Of a stretch of DNA of 64,000 nt, positions 34,820-45,989 are shown piece by piece; positions within the stretch are counted from its first letter, which is position 1; each line of letters opens with the position of its first letter. Source of the DNA: Atherinomorus stipes. Its lineage: Eukaryota; Chordata; Actinopteri; Atheriniformes; Atherinidae. The notes beneath the pieces were generated by a model. It was given only the letters and a program-made list of their open reading frames with translations, was not told the origin of the DNA and did not search any database. The stretch lies in contig JALJCO010009074.1 of the NCBI GenBank assembly GCA_023101725.1, positions 248,001-312,000 on the forward strand. Reading direction: 5' to 3'. The position numbers and the translations under genes are program-made.

Positions 34820-34973
34820 TCCTGTTACTGTGCCTCCAATTGGTCATGTGCCCTGGCTATTTGCCCACAGGGATGTTCCTTTGGCTGACTGGTTAGCATG
34901 CATGACTCTCACCTGGGAGTCTAGGGTTCAAATCCTGCCTGGGCCCTCTGTTGTGTACCTTGCCACACAAACA
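34820..34973 (+). repeat. tRNA-derived SINE-like module, single copy
   Basis: Same leader and tRNA-like body as the 28.2-29.1 kb cluster in opposite orientation: TTGGCTGACTGGTTAGCATG then GGGTTCAAATCCTGCC (B-box-like). Confidence 0.65.
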
Positions 34974-34989
34974 AGCATGATGGTGAGGG

Positions 34990-37130
34990 TGAGTTGAAGC
35001 AATAGCAAAATACTTCAATCTGTTTGATACTAGCAGGAAAGGTCTAGCAATTTTTTGATGGGCACAGCCCTCATATTCAGCTCTGTTGCTCATCCCATAA
35101 ATGCTTTTTCCTTGCAAGTGTAAATGGAGAATAAACACACAAAAAACCTTGTTAGAACAAAGGGCAGGGTCTCATGGGTTTCCTCAAACAAACTAGACTT
35201 GAACGATCTGGATTCTTGCAGCAGGGGTCCGACAACTCTACGCGGTCTCATGGTTGTTTTCTGAAACGTTTTGAGGACGAAACTGTCATCATCACGCCAT
35301 GAAGCAAGTAGAAAGAGACTGCAAAACTCCACTCCAGCTGATGGCGTTACCACCTGTTAGAGTGTGATGTGCACGTATATGCGTCGAGCATGCTGACCGA
35401 GAGAGAGCCAGCATGAAGTTCCGAGAAATGTGTCCTGTGTGTGTCATTACTCGGTGTGCATGAGAGATGTTTACTTCGGGAGAAGCGTCTGGAAGAAGCT
35501 AATAGAGACAACCATTGCCAGAGATCCAACACCACCCCTTTTTCCGTCTCTCCCCTCCTCTCCTGCCCCCCTTGTGTCAAACGTTTCAGACTTTCCATTC
35601 GTGTAGCTGGCCTCTTCCAACCGTGCCGTTCTGACAACTGTTCCGGACTTTTGGCTCAGTCACATGGTGCAAAAAATACGGATCTAATCTCTTTTCTGGA
35701 CTTGAGACGATTTTAATCGTGACAAAACTGCCCATGTGACCCTGCCCAAAACACAGATTCCCCTCCTTTTTTACTTAGTTAAAAATTCTAAATTTAAACA
35801 AATATCATCGCCATCATTCCAGATTACAGCAAGCATTACATCTCAAACTATTAAAACCAGACATTTCACCTCCCAACAGCACAGAAAACGGGCTTAATTC
35901 ACACATTTTAATCCTTTACACACAGCAAACCAACAAACTTTTACATTTACAAACCACATTTCAACTTGACATAAATCTGTTAATGTGCACAAACATTTGC
36001 CATTGTCATACTTCTGGATACTTTCTAGTTCTTTCTACTACATACAAGCAACAAAATGTGACAAAAAGCAAATTCAGGGATGAGGATGAAAACCATGTGG
36101 TTTCTCTGTACTGCTGATATCGGCCATGTTACAACTAGAGACCAAAAGAAATAAATAAATAATGGATGTAGTATCCAGTTACTGTACGTCTGAGGAGCTG
36201 ACATACAGTAACTGGTTTTCTTTCTTCTTCAACCAGCATTTGGTTGAAGAAGAAGGTATAACACCCAACTATTACACCCAGTTGGCTGTTTCCCACCATC
36301 GCCATCTTGCCATGTCGCGTGTGTTGTCACTCCCTGAAAATACTACAATGGGCAAAGACAAGGCTGCTCCGAGCCACAGGGCAAATGATTGACAGCTAAG
36401 CTAATGCTAACTGAGCTAATCCGAAGTGAACAGGAACGAACGAAGATAGGCGGTTTGAAGGTAAGACACGCTCAGACTTGCTGTTAACTATCTAAAACCC
36501 AGGGAGCAAGCAGGGAGCTAAAAATTACCCTGGATAAAACCGGCACCTGGTGTGCGGCCTGTCAATCAAAAGGACACACCCTTATTTCAAGATAAAATAA
36601 CATCTAAATGGATGAGTTATAAAACAATTTGTTTATTTCTGCTGTAAAGTTGGCCTTTTAAACATGGGAATCTTTGGGGATTTGCTCTGTTTTGGAGCCA
36701 GCCCCTAGTGGGTGAAGAGAAAACTACAATAGGGATTTGCCGGAGTTCGGAGTTTGGACACTTCCTTTCGGGCATGTTGCAGCCGTTTGCTCTGTTTACT
36801 GTTTATGTTAACTCAAACATCTTAGTTTTATTCAGCGAGTGATAGGATAAAGTGGATAAAGGGATGCGTGTGCGGGGAAGGGGAACTTAATAAAACACAC
36901 GTTTGTTTGTGCGGTGGGGCACACACGGCACACAGCATGTAGCATTGCAGTAGCGTTTACTGACGTGTACAGTGCGTCTTAAAAACACAAACATTGAAAG
37001 GGTTGCGAGTGGAACAACTGGGGACTGCAAGAAAGGAGACGCTTAGATGTTGGGGCGAAGTGGAGTGGGGTAATGTTATGCTACACGCTGTGGCGAAAGG
37101 GTTTATAAGTGGCCGCGACGAAGGGTTGTC
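34990..37130. other. Intergenic, no gene seen
   Basis: Mixed-composition DNA with short frames on both strands and no recognisable domain or splice pattern. Repeat-derived stretches are likely, but I could not delimit them. Confidence 0.4.
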
Positions 37131-37138
37131 TTGCTAGG

Positions 37139-37169
<31 letters not shown>

Positions 37170-37260
37170 AGGGACAGGAGGGGGAGCGAAAGTCGGGGCG
37201 GGTGGCGGGGGACGGGAAAAGCGGAAAGCGCCCGGGGGCGGCCGCCGGGCAACCCCTATT
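37139..37260. repeat. G homopolymer followed by GC-rich, low-complexity sequence
   Basis: About 30 G at 37141-37170, then G/C/A-rich sequence ending in GGGGGCGGCCGCCGGGC. It has the same polyG-then-degraded-GC pattern as 18997, 19975 and 20369. A further G run lies at about 37469-37494. Confidence 0.8.
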
Positions 37261-37499
37261 ATAAGGCTACTTCTGGGGCTTAACTTTTCTCCAGCAAAGT
37301 TTTCCCCTTGATTACAACACAAAATAAATGTACAAATAAAAAGAAACAGGGGCAAAGAAAAGACTAATTTTGTTGGTACGAGGAACCTCCAGAAATATTT
37401 TAGAAATAATAATAATAATAAGAAAAAAAAAATTGTGAAAAAAAATAAACCTTCAATATCTCTATGTTTGGGGGCGGGGGGGGGGGGGGGGGGGGCAGG

Positions 37500-39060
37500 G
37501 GGCTCTACACAATATTCAGTCTGTAATTTGATTTTCCTTCTACAAGATACATTTTTTGCCTTTACATGATCACATAATTTTATTTTAACAATTATGTAAA
37601 ACAGCTACTACACAAATGAGAATATGTAAACACTTTTAATCATAAGTAGATTCTTCTGTTACATTTCATGTACAAACAATTCAAAGTGCTTTACATAAAA
37701 CATTAAAAGCACTACAGCGGGATGCAGAAGAAAAGAAGTGTAAAAAGTAAAAGAATAAAAGCTTCATTTAAAATGAAAAACAAAGAGAACATTAAAAAAG
37801 CAGTCATGTTTTGTTGGTCTCTTCTCCTCTCTCCTTGCAGCTGAGCATTCTTCTTATCTGTGTTTTCTCAGGAGGGCAAGGCCTCACTACTCGGTAATCT
37901 GTCAGGCAGTAGTGTGTGTGGGTGTGTGTGTACACAGGGAGTTTTATTGCCAAGACATAATTTACACACCTGCTTGTCAGAAGTCAGCATACTGAACTAG
38001 TTTTAAACGGCATGCGTTGGAGTATCAATATTCTCATAGCGGTGATCGCTGCCTGTTTTCCAATCAGGACAGATGGATGCACGCATCAGCAGTTTTAGTG
38101 AAATATTTTCTCTTATGTGGCCTGTAAAACATCACACATGTGCACGTGTGGCAGGCAAGCCTTGGGCCATCCCCCATATTCTGGTCATTCCTCCCCCTCC
38201 CTTAACACCCACCTGCAAAGGCCACCATGTGATAGACTAGTCTGGTTTCAGGATGACAAGGACCTTCCCATGAAACGGCTCCCCAGCTGTTTCTCTTCTT
38301 TTTTACTTGCTTAGTTTCTGACTTCGTCTCTCATTTCCTGACAGAAAGCTGTACTTTTAGCTCCAGAGATGTGCGATCTCACCTCAGATGTCATAGAAAC
38401 TGTTAACATAGACAATGATTTACAGAGGAAGCTGATTACATGCCCACTTACTGTAAGTTATTTAGTCTGTTTATCTTTATTAATGATCATGACACTTGTT
38501 GAATAGGAGGAAAAAAAATTTAGATTGAGGTTTGCCACTTTTCAGAGATGATTTGTACCAGCTCATCAGTCTGGCTCCTGGAAGCAGTGACCAATCCTCA
38601 TTTTATTAATCTTTCATCTCTATGACACATCAAAGCATGAACAATAAACCTGCATGACTCACACACAGAACACGCATAGCGCAGAATGACTCTGTGGAAT
38701 GAGACGTGCAGCATCAACATCAAAGTCTTATTTTTTTTCACAGGTACTACTGGTTGCTACCCTGGTGCTATTAATGAGGTTATAGCAGAATACTGGTGAG
38801 GTGATGAACACTGGAAACAAAACAAATATAGTGGGCAGCTGTTATGAAATACTGTTTGTAAATAGACGTTTTTGCTACAATGGTTTTAGATCAAAACTCT
38901 GCTTATGTGCAAAAAATATCTTTGTACAAACAGAAAATGTTTGAAAATTTGCAATTATGGTTAACATGAGGGTCTTGGGCCAATTTATCACAAGCCACCT
39001 CAGAGTTAGATATCTCCCAAGAGTCAGTTCATATTCAGAATTTTATTATTTTTTATATCA
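37500..39060. other. Intergenic, no gene seen
   Basis: Contains a short LINE-tail-like word (CAAAGTGCTTTACATAAAA at about 37684) and a GTGTGTGTG run at about 37911-37930. No supported exon. Confidence 0.4.
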
Positions 39061-39061
39061 T

Positions 39062-39585
39062 TAGGGATGCATGATAACAGGAAATTATGTCACTCCGATA
39101 ACTTGCCCCGATAACATATTTTTCGTGAGCACGGCAGTGCTCCGCTAATTATGACCAGAATTCTTGTTTAAAATGCACTATATTTACAGACAAGTCTAAC
39201 CTGTCAATCATTACTATTGTTTAAAAATAAATTTCTCAGATTGCTGACATACAATGTTTGAATCTAACTTGCCAGACCATTTTTTTTTTTTTACTTTTCA
39301 ATTGCACCGTTAGTAATCCTGATGCATTTATATCAGTTCAAGTAGCCTTTATTTTCAAATCAGTAAGCAATGCACCTTATTCAATTTGATGAGCATTTGA
39401 GATATTGAATAGTTTTGATAGCTTTTAGAAAATATTTGAGGCTTGATGATAGTTTTCCCACTGGGAAAAAAAAAACATTTGAGTGTATAGTTTCCTTTTG
39501 GTTTTAATAGTATTGAGGTCTTGAATAGGTACATAATGTGTTATCAGTTATTTTTTTTTTTTTTTTAAAAAGTCATGCATCCCTA
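39062..39585. mobile_element. hAT-type element, relative of 48434-48856
   Basis: Ends TAGGGATGCATGATAA and ...CATGCATCCCTA are inverted, and the internal text CAGGAAATTATG is shared with the 48434 copy. No clean 8-bp duplication is visible. Confidence 0.6.
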
Positions 39586-39866
39586 ATCTGTATTAAATGT
39601 TTCAATGAAACAATTTTCCAGATTGATGCATCAGCGTTCCATAAAAGGATTACACAAGTTTCAGTATGTCCCGACATCACTGGAGGAAGAAAGTTTATCC
39701 ATTTGTGTAGTTTTAACTTAATTTTGGTGACAAACATTTCCACCAACAGACTTGTATCAAAACTATGAAAACAAATCATACGAAGCCGGAATCGCTGCCT
39801 TTTTTCCATTAAAATTTAAACTTTACACAAGAAAGCACATTACACATCGCTTCAGTACAGATAAAG

Positions 39867-39872
39867 TTTATT
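39867..39872 (-). terminator. atf4: Polyadenylation signal of ATF4
   Basis: AATAAA on the minus strand, about 675 bp downstream of the ATF4 stop, at the end of the expected 3' UTR. Confidence 0.55.
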
Positions 39873-40545
39873 AGAAAAAACCCAAAACAAAAACAAGCAA
39901 AAGCATTTTACAAGCCGACACCTGTGCGAAAAGGCTGAGCCACTGAGGAAAAGCTCAACTGTCTAGCATTAAATAAAAGCAACATACTGCAAGCAACGGA
40001 GGAGGAAACTATTTACACACAACACTCATGTTGACAGTGTAACAACAAGAAATCACAAATGGGCTGAGGCCCCGTTCTGGACTTGAAGCTGTAAAGAGGA
40101 AGATCAAACAGATACTGGGAATAAAGTAGGTAACAAGGTAGAAGTAGTTTTTCACTTCACTGACACTCATTTTACTGATCTGGGGTCTGCTATTGATGCT
40201 AGGAGTGCAAGGGAATTTGTTAGTGAGTTAGATCTACAGCGCTACCAGGAGCTAGGCTGTTACAGGTTTAATCTACAAAGATGGACGTCCTGCATGTTTG
40301 TACAGGATTAGGAGTACACACGGGGATGGAACAGGGGGCTGAGAGACAAGCATGTACGAATGCTTCACCTGACTAACCCTCAGCCCCCTGCCAGACTAAT
40401 CTCATCACTTTCCATCAGCTTTCTATCCGGCCATTTCCCTCATCTCTGCAGCGCCACACACCAACCTTTAATCTCTGACACAACCAACACTACAAATATT
40501 CTTGTGGCGACTGCAGCAGAGACAACCACGCAAACACCCGTCCGT

Positions 40546-42544
40546 CTACGCCACTGAGCTGGTCTTCCCACGGCGGTGCTTGCGGACTTCTTCCATCAGG
40601 TCCTTGAGGTACTGGATCTCTCGGCTGATGGACTCGGCTTTCTCTTTAAGCTCGTGGTTCTTCTTCTCCAGCTCTTCCCGCTCCGTGTTCAGCAAATCGT
40701 GCTCGACTCTCTTCTTCTGCCGGTAGCGGGTAGCTGCCGTCTTGTTCTGCTCCATCTTCTTCAGTTTCTTCTCCACCACCTTGGGAGCGCCAGACACGGA
40801 TTTAACCTTGGAGGGTTTGGGGGAGGAAGAGGCCGTGGGCTCTGGTTTGCAGTAGGGCTTTGTTCTGGAGGAACCGGGTGTTGGGAGAGTTTGAGAGGGA
40901 GTGGGATGACGTGTGGGTGAGGATGCGAAGGAGTCGACGCCTGAGTCGATACCAGAGTCGCTGTCGCAGTCGCTTGGAGAGGTTGCCATGGACTGCTCGG
41001 GAAGAGAAATGAGGGAGGCTTCTTCTTTGTTGGCGAGGACCACCACAAAGTGACCAGAGGTGGGGATGGAGAGCACGATGGGGCTGGTGGCCTGAAGGAT
41101 GCTACTCGCTGGGGAAAGGGAGGCAGCGCTTTTCTCAGCATCCGTAACATCTACTTCACTCCCAAGCTCCAAGGTGTAAGCCGGAGAGTGAGGCGGCTGG
41201 GTGGGGGAAGGAGAGGGAGGCTCAGACTTCACAACAGCTTCCTGGACAGGAGCAACTTCTGTCTCAGCCTCAGCTGCAGGGCTGGTGTCCTGTGGGGGAG
41301 AGGGGGTGCCAGGTAAAGGCAGATCCAGGTCTGGGCTGTTCTGTTGGACTGGAAGGCTTGCGTCCCATAGATCCAGATCCATGGGAGAGTCGAGGGAGGC
41401 CAGGAGATCCTCGGGGGAGCTGGGAGACTCATCCGATGAGCAGGAACCAATGAGAGAATCCAGGTCAAACTCACTCAAGTCAATTTTTTCAGACATCCAC
41501 TCCATGCCCTCGAAAGCATCGTCTGCTGAGGAGAGATTAATTGTTAGTATGGCAAATTAACTCTATTGCTAAAATAAACTTACCAGAGACAACAGTTTTA
41601 CACTTTTATACTAAAATCAAACTCAAATTGACCTGTTCTTATTCTTCAAAGACAAGTTTTATCACACATCTGAATCACCAAGGAATCTTAAACTTTTCAT
41701 GAAACACAGAACTATACACTGCAAGCACCAATGAATCCCTGACACCCTGCCAGATTGCACCCATCGCCTTACAAGCGTTGCTAAGGGGCGGAGTTTGCAA
41801 AACAGAGCTGTGGAACAGCCCCCAGCACAAACAGTAAATGTGGCCTACTTTTAACAGCCAAGCATGCAGGCCACCGTCATATGCTTTACTAGCACAAAGC
41901 CACCAAAAAAATGTTCACTGCAGGGTTGAAAGAAGTTAACATTCTTACATACACACTAAAGAACAAGACGACCCTGTTCAGCAGCGAGCACTTATAGTTT
42001 TAACTTCACCTGAAACCACCCTCACCTTTGCCATCGTCTGCTCCAACATGGGCGTCGAGCAGACCGCCGGCATTCAGCAGGGATAAGGACAGCAGGTCCG
42101 CCTCTGCCTTGGTCCCCAGTAACGAGGAGATGTGAGTGGGAGGAGGAGAGGGAGGCGGGGAGGGAGAGGAGAATGGGGAAAATGACAGGGTCTGATAAGA
42201 AGATGGGGAGGATGCGCAGGAGGAAAAAGAGAGGGAGGGCGAAGCTGGCGCCTTCACCTCTAAAGAGGAGGAAGGAGAAAGAGCTTCATCTTCATCTTGG
42301 TCCAGAAGGGGCCCCATGGGGTCAGCCATCAGAAATGAGGGCCCTGCAGACACAAATGCGCCTTAAATATCTTTATCTGCATTATTATTTTAATTAGATA
42401 ATTAAAGATGACAAGTTCCTTTGTCATTAGCTAAACTATTTGCTGTGGTGTGGTTGTAGCGGTGCTTTGGGAACATTTGTCATGGCAACACTGACCTAAG
42501 CACAGGGCCTCCACGTCCTCCAAGGCCAGCTGGGAGAGTTCCAT
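40546..42544 (-). CDS. atf4: Activating transcription factor 4 (bZIP)
   Basis: Three coding exons on the minus strand, 42544-42496, 42343-42026 and 41522-40546, give 447 residues starting MELSQLALEDVEALCLGPSF. The boundaries are GT-AG with phases 1 and 1. The acid/proline/serine-rich N-terminal half contains the family motif MEWMSEKIDLSEFDLDSLIG (from about residue 129). A doubled phosphodegron DSGIDSGVDS lies at about 311-320 for SCF-betaTrCP. The basic region KKMEQNKTAATRYRQKKR is at about 377-394 and a leucine zipper follows to about 437. ATF4 is the nuclear effector of the integrated stress response, dimerising with C/EBP and AP-1 members on CARE sites of amino-acid and redox genes. It is longer than human ATF4 (351 aa) because of Ser/Pro-rich expansion in exons 2 and 3. 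Teleosts carry two paralogs; which one this is was not determined. uORF1 and uORF2 lie in the leader. Confidence 0.97.
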
Positions 42545-43595
42545 AGCTGCTGCTGGTCAGTGGTGGTCGAGAAAAGGTGTATAGAAACAAAGAGTCTGAC
42601 GACGTTAAGTCGAGAGGTCCGGTAGTGCTGTCGACGGCAGCAAAGCTGAGGGTGGTTGCCGAGAGAGACCTAAAATACACACATAAAAACCATGAGGAAA
42701 ACATGTAGTCTGAAGTTTTAGAAGACATTTGGAAAGCTGTCACTACTTTATGGTTGGGGCAAAATATAAGTATCATAACGGGGGTGCTTTCATGTGTAAA
42801 CTTGTTAAAAAAATTACACATAAAACAGGGTTAGACTTTATTGGCAAGCTATAGCCGGAAGTACCGTGTACTTCCTTAAGTAACAATAAAACAATTCCTG
42901 ACTATAAACCTTCCTGAAAACATGCCAACTTCTTATGTGTACTATGATAAACGAGAAGATACACGTTTCACACGTGGGGGTGGGGAGGCTAATTCTGGCT
43001 AATCGGTTCATCGGAACTGTCGCTGATGGGAAACACCCCGCCCAAGACCGGGGGATAACATTTCCTAATTTGGTCATGCTTTGGCCAGTAGCTCCACCTT
43101 TATCCGCGTGTCACTGCAGGGAAGTGGGTGGGCAACCGCCATTTTCACAACACTGCCATCTGCGCGAGGCGCCGGATTAGTAAAAACGACAGTGCGCGCC
43201 ATTTTGGACGCGCCACGTTGACATGGTTTAATGAACACCAAAACAGTTAATCCAATAGCCACACTGTACTGAATTACCACTGTGGAAAATTAAAAAATAA
43301 TAATAAAAAAAAAACCCGAAGACACCCAATTTAAGTTATCTTGTCGCGCGAATTCGGCGCAAAATTGATTGAAGACAAGTAAGAGTGGGATGGGCATACC
43401 TCGACAATCATTTAATCTGACAGACTACTCCAAACCAGGCAGTCAAATTTTATACAGTGTTAACCGAATGCTTTATTTAATTTATGCCATACAGATCAGT
43501 TTAAAAAGTTAGCGCCAGCTCAAACAGCTGACAAGCAGGTTCCAAACTCCCAATGATCTCCCTGTAAAACTGTCGATTAAATATACTTACGCCAT
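42322..43595 (-). CDS. ATF4 uORF2, overlapping inhibitory upstream ORF (spliced)
   Basis: ATGGC sits at the 3' end of the leader exon (43595-43591), immediately followed by a donor (gtaagt). It continues in the next exon (42669-42496) and the following one (from 42343) to TGA 42324-42322, giving 66 codons. It reads MASLSATTLSFAAVDSTTGP and beyond. It runs through the ATF4 ATG in the +1 frame and overlaps the ATF4 coding region by 71 nt, as in mammals, where uORF2 blocks ATF4 translation until eIF2 is phosphorylated. The start codon is split from the body by the intron. Confidence 0.85.
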
Positions 43596-43672
43596 TTTGC
43601 CAAAAATAGCCAGTGCACTTAGCCGTTGCACTGCCAGGTTGTTGCCGCTGCAAGGATCGCCGCTGCAAGCCT

Positions 43673-43684
43673 TCACACTGCCAT
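43673..43684 (-). CDS. ATF4 uORF1, three-codon permissive upstream ORF
   Basis: ATG GCA GTG TGA encodes three residues, the same length as mammalian uORF1. 77 nt separate its stop from the uORF2 ATG, and no other ATG lies between. In the delayed-reinitiation model, ribosomes resume scanning after uORF1 and either start at uORF2 (unstressed) or bypass it to ATF4 (stress). Confidence 0.85.
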   Translation of the reverse strand: MAV

Positions 43685-43695
43685 TTTCGCGCAGT

Positions 43696-43809
43696 TCAGC
43701 TTTCTGGGATAGATCCTGGACACTTCTGCAGTCGGGTAAACGAAGAACGCTCGAAGGCGATCACACAAGGATAAATAGTCGCAGCACCAGGTGTATCCCT
43801 CCGCTGCAT
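43696..43809 (-). CDS. Possible additional ATF4 leader uORF (uORF0), 37 codons
   Basis: If transcription starts at the TATA box near 43875, the leader also contains ATG 43809, opening MQRRDTPGAATIYP and ending just before uORF1. If a start nearer 43745 is used (a CTATTTAT word lies at about 43770), it is absent. Its presence in mRNA is undecided. Confidence 0.35.
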   Translation of the reverse strand: MQRRDTPGAATIYPCVIAFERSSFTRLQKCPGSIPES

Positions 43810-43870
43810 CAGCCTTCGAGGCGCTTGATATTGTACAAGTATCAGCGCGGGTGAGCGGAGTTTCTGAGAG

Positions 43871-43903
43871 CTTTTTATAATATATTCAGGGGCTTCTACG
43901 TCA
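43871..43903 (-). promoter_or_regulatory. atf4: ATF4 core promoter: CRE-like site and TATA box
   Basis: On the minus strand a CRE-like TGACGTAG (43903-43896) is followed 16 bp later by TATAAAAAG (43879-43871), upstream of the leader exon. Spacing and order fit a classical promoter. The start site itself is inferred (about 43845-43850). Confidence 0.55.
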
Positions 43904-44719
43904 TTCCACCAGGGCACTAGTATGAATAAAACAAACGCACCCAAGCGAGCGTGATACATCCGCTTGGGTCTTGTTTGTAGCTGGCTGAATGCCTGACGCT
44001 GATAGTTATAGGTGACGATATAGATCCACATGGAGTTAAACAGGACTGTGTATGTCAAATGTAGGTCAAATACAGAATGTAAACAATGCGTAAAGAAACT
44101 TTTACAAACGATTTACACTTAAATAAAATAGTAGTCAGGACCTCTTACAAGAAAAATACTTCCAATTATTCAATGTTATGTATACAGTCATATAAATCTC
44201 CATTTTGCGTCAGTTTTTATTGATATTCTTAATTAATTCTGTTTACATGTATTTCAAAACAGTGTTATTGTCATCTCCCCCTCTTTTACTAATGACATGC
44301 CTTGTGTTATCTGTTAATTTGGTGAAGTAAAACCAACTCAAACTTTTCCACTGACTTAGGAGAAGCTCCATGTGTTTAAATTTTACTTCCAGTCTGTCCT
44401 TTGTTGAACTGTCACACGTTTGTCCTGCATCGCCCTCCCACTGCTCATAGACCTTGTACGAGACTGCCCTCTTGTGGTTAGTTTCAGCTGTTGAAATAGA
44501 TTTATTTTAGCAATTACATGTCATAGTTAACTAGAATTAACATTGCACATTTCCCTGTTTGTGATTGATACATCTTTATTTTAATAGTTTGATAAAGAAA
44601 ATACAATGATCAAAAGCCTAAAAGCCTAACAAATAAGGGGGTAAATTAAATCAGTGATTTAGTGTTGGTTATAATTCATTGATGTTAAACATTTAGAAGC
44701 TTTGATTTATTCTCACACT

Positions 44720-45985
44720 TGTTAAAACAGATGACCACGTCTCAAACCATAACCTGTACCGAAACTGAAAGCACAAAATAAGACAACAAGCCTTTAAAGC
44801 ACAAAACAGGAGCCCCTTATCAAGGCTTGCTGAACAGCTCTTTGATTTTCACGAGTTCTTTTAATCCTTGTTTCCAGATATAACTGTGCAACTTGTAAGA
44901 TTGAGAGCCTGGTGACTTGGAAATTAAACATTACGCAATAAATCTAAACAGATGAGAAAGACAATTATCTGATTAGCCATTTGATATCATTTTTCAAATC
45001 CCTCTTGTTGGTATGCTGCAATGAATGCACTGAGCAATGAGCTCGATTGTTGAGGGACATTTACTCAACAGCAACATATTGTGTTGCACTTCTTACTACA
45101 GTTCTCATGTAAATTTTACATGAAAGTCTGAAAGTTAATTTGTTTCTAAAATTAGTTGTTTTTCAAAATGGTTAAATGATGCTATTTATCCTTCAAAAAT
45201 TTTCAATCCAATCCAATCCACTTTATTTATAAAGCGCTTTTCAGTCAGAACATGTCTCCAAAGTGCTGCACATAAAAAATACCCAGCAATAAAAATAAAA
45301 TAAGATAAGAAAAACAAGTGTTGCTCTATAGTTAAAACAGTAAAAAATACGTTCAAATAAAATAAAATACACACATAAATAAAATAAAATACACTAAAAA
45401 TAAATAAAACACAATCAAACAAATCAGCTAAAAGCATAAAAATAAACAGAATAAAATAAATAATTAAAAGACACAAAGGACCACACAACTCATGTGGTGT
45501 TAAAAGCCAGAGAATAAAAGTGGGCCCTCAGACGAAACTTAAAACTCTACACAGTGGGGGCAGTTCGAACACGGAGCGGCAGAGCGTTTCAGAGTCTTGG
45601 GCCGACCACAGAGAACGCCCTGTCGCCCCTGGTTTTAAGTCTCTGTATTTTGAATAATACAGAATTATCTGCATGTTTAAAAAGCTTAAAGAAAATTGAT
45701 TCAGTCTGTTATGGTCTGACATGATCTTGAAATTGAATATCAAGATTATTTGAAGCTTATCGATCCCTTACCTGTGACATGGTGCAAGGTTTTCTGCTTC
45801 TCTTGTTTTTGCCTCTCTGTCTCAGACTAATGCACCTGCAAACACTTTATAAGGTCTAACCATGAGAGATGAAAAGCAATATTCTGTGGATCAATAGTCT
45901 AACTGGTATTTCATTGCAGTTTCGATATGAGCTTTATATGACACTCAGGGGTGTTATCCATAGGTGAGGCCAGAGAGGTGATGCT
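44720..45985 (-). pseudogene. Internally deleted duplicate of the apolipoprotein-L gene
   Basis: 44725-44873 matches the 3' UTR and last 15 codons of the intact gene (50225-50385), including 48 identical bases at the stop-codon end. From about 44885 the text continues with sequence matching the first intron of the intact gene (about 58262 onward) and then with its start exon (45780-45772, ATGTCACAG|gtaag) and 5' flank up to GGCCAGAGAGGTGA (45968; 58878 in the intact copy). All middle exons are gone. A minus-strand LINE tail (about 45195-45660) is inserted in the relic intron. Confidence 0.8.
45195..45660 (-). mobile_element. LINE 3'-end fragment inserted in the APOL relic
   Basis: On the minus strand, GACAGGGCGTTCTCTGTGGT ... 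CGTCTGAGGGCCCACTTTT leads to the tail GCAGCACTTTGGAGAC...AAAAGCGCTTTATAAATAAA and (GGATT)n. This is the usual 3' end of fish L2/Rex-type LINEs. No intact frame. Confidence 0.65.
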
Positions 45986-45989
45986 GAAA

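Noticed and set aside
34877..34973. Genuine tRNA gene
   Set aside because: A- and B-box-like words are present, but the acceptor stem does not pair and the same body occurs in six copies with a constant leader, which fits a tRNA-derived SINE.
37134..37355. Pro-rich minus-strand frame
   Set aside because: Same cause: it reads through a G tract and adjoining GC-rich sequence of doubtful quality.
40576..41560. Open frames antisense to ATF4 (for example 40576-40920, 41201-41560)
   Set aside because: They mirror the codon pattern of the ATF4 exon; no splice sites or motifs support an antisense gene.
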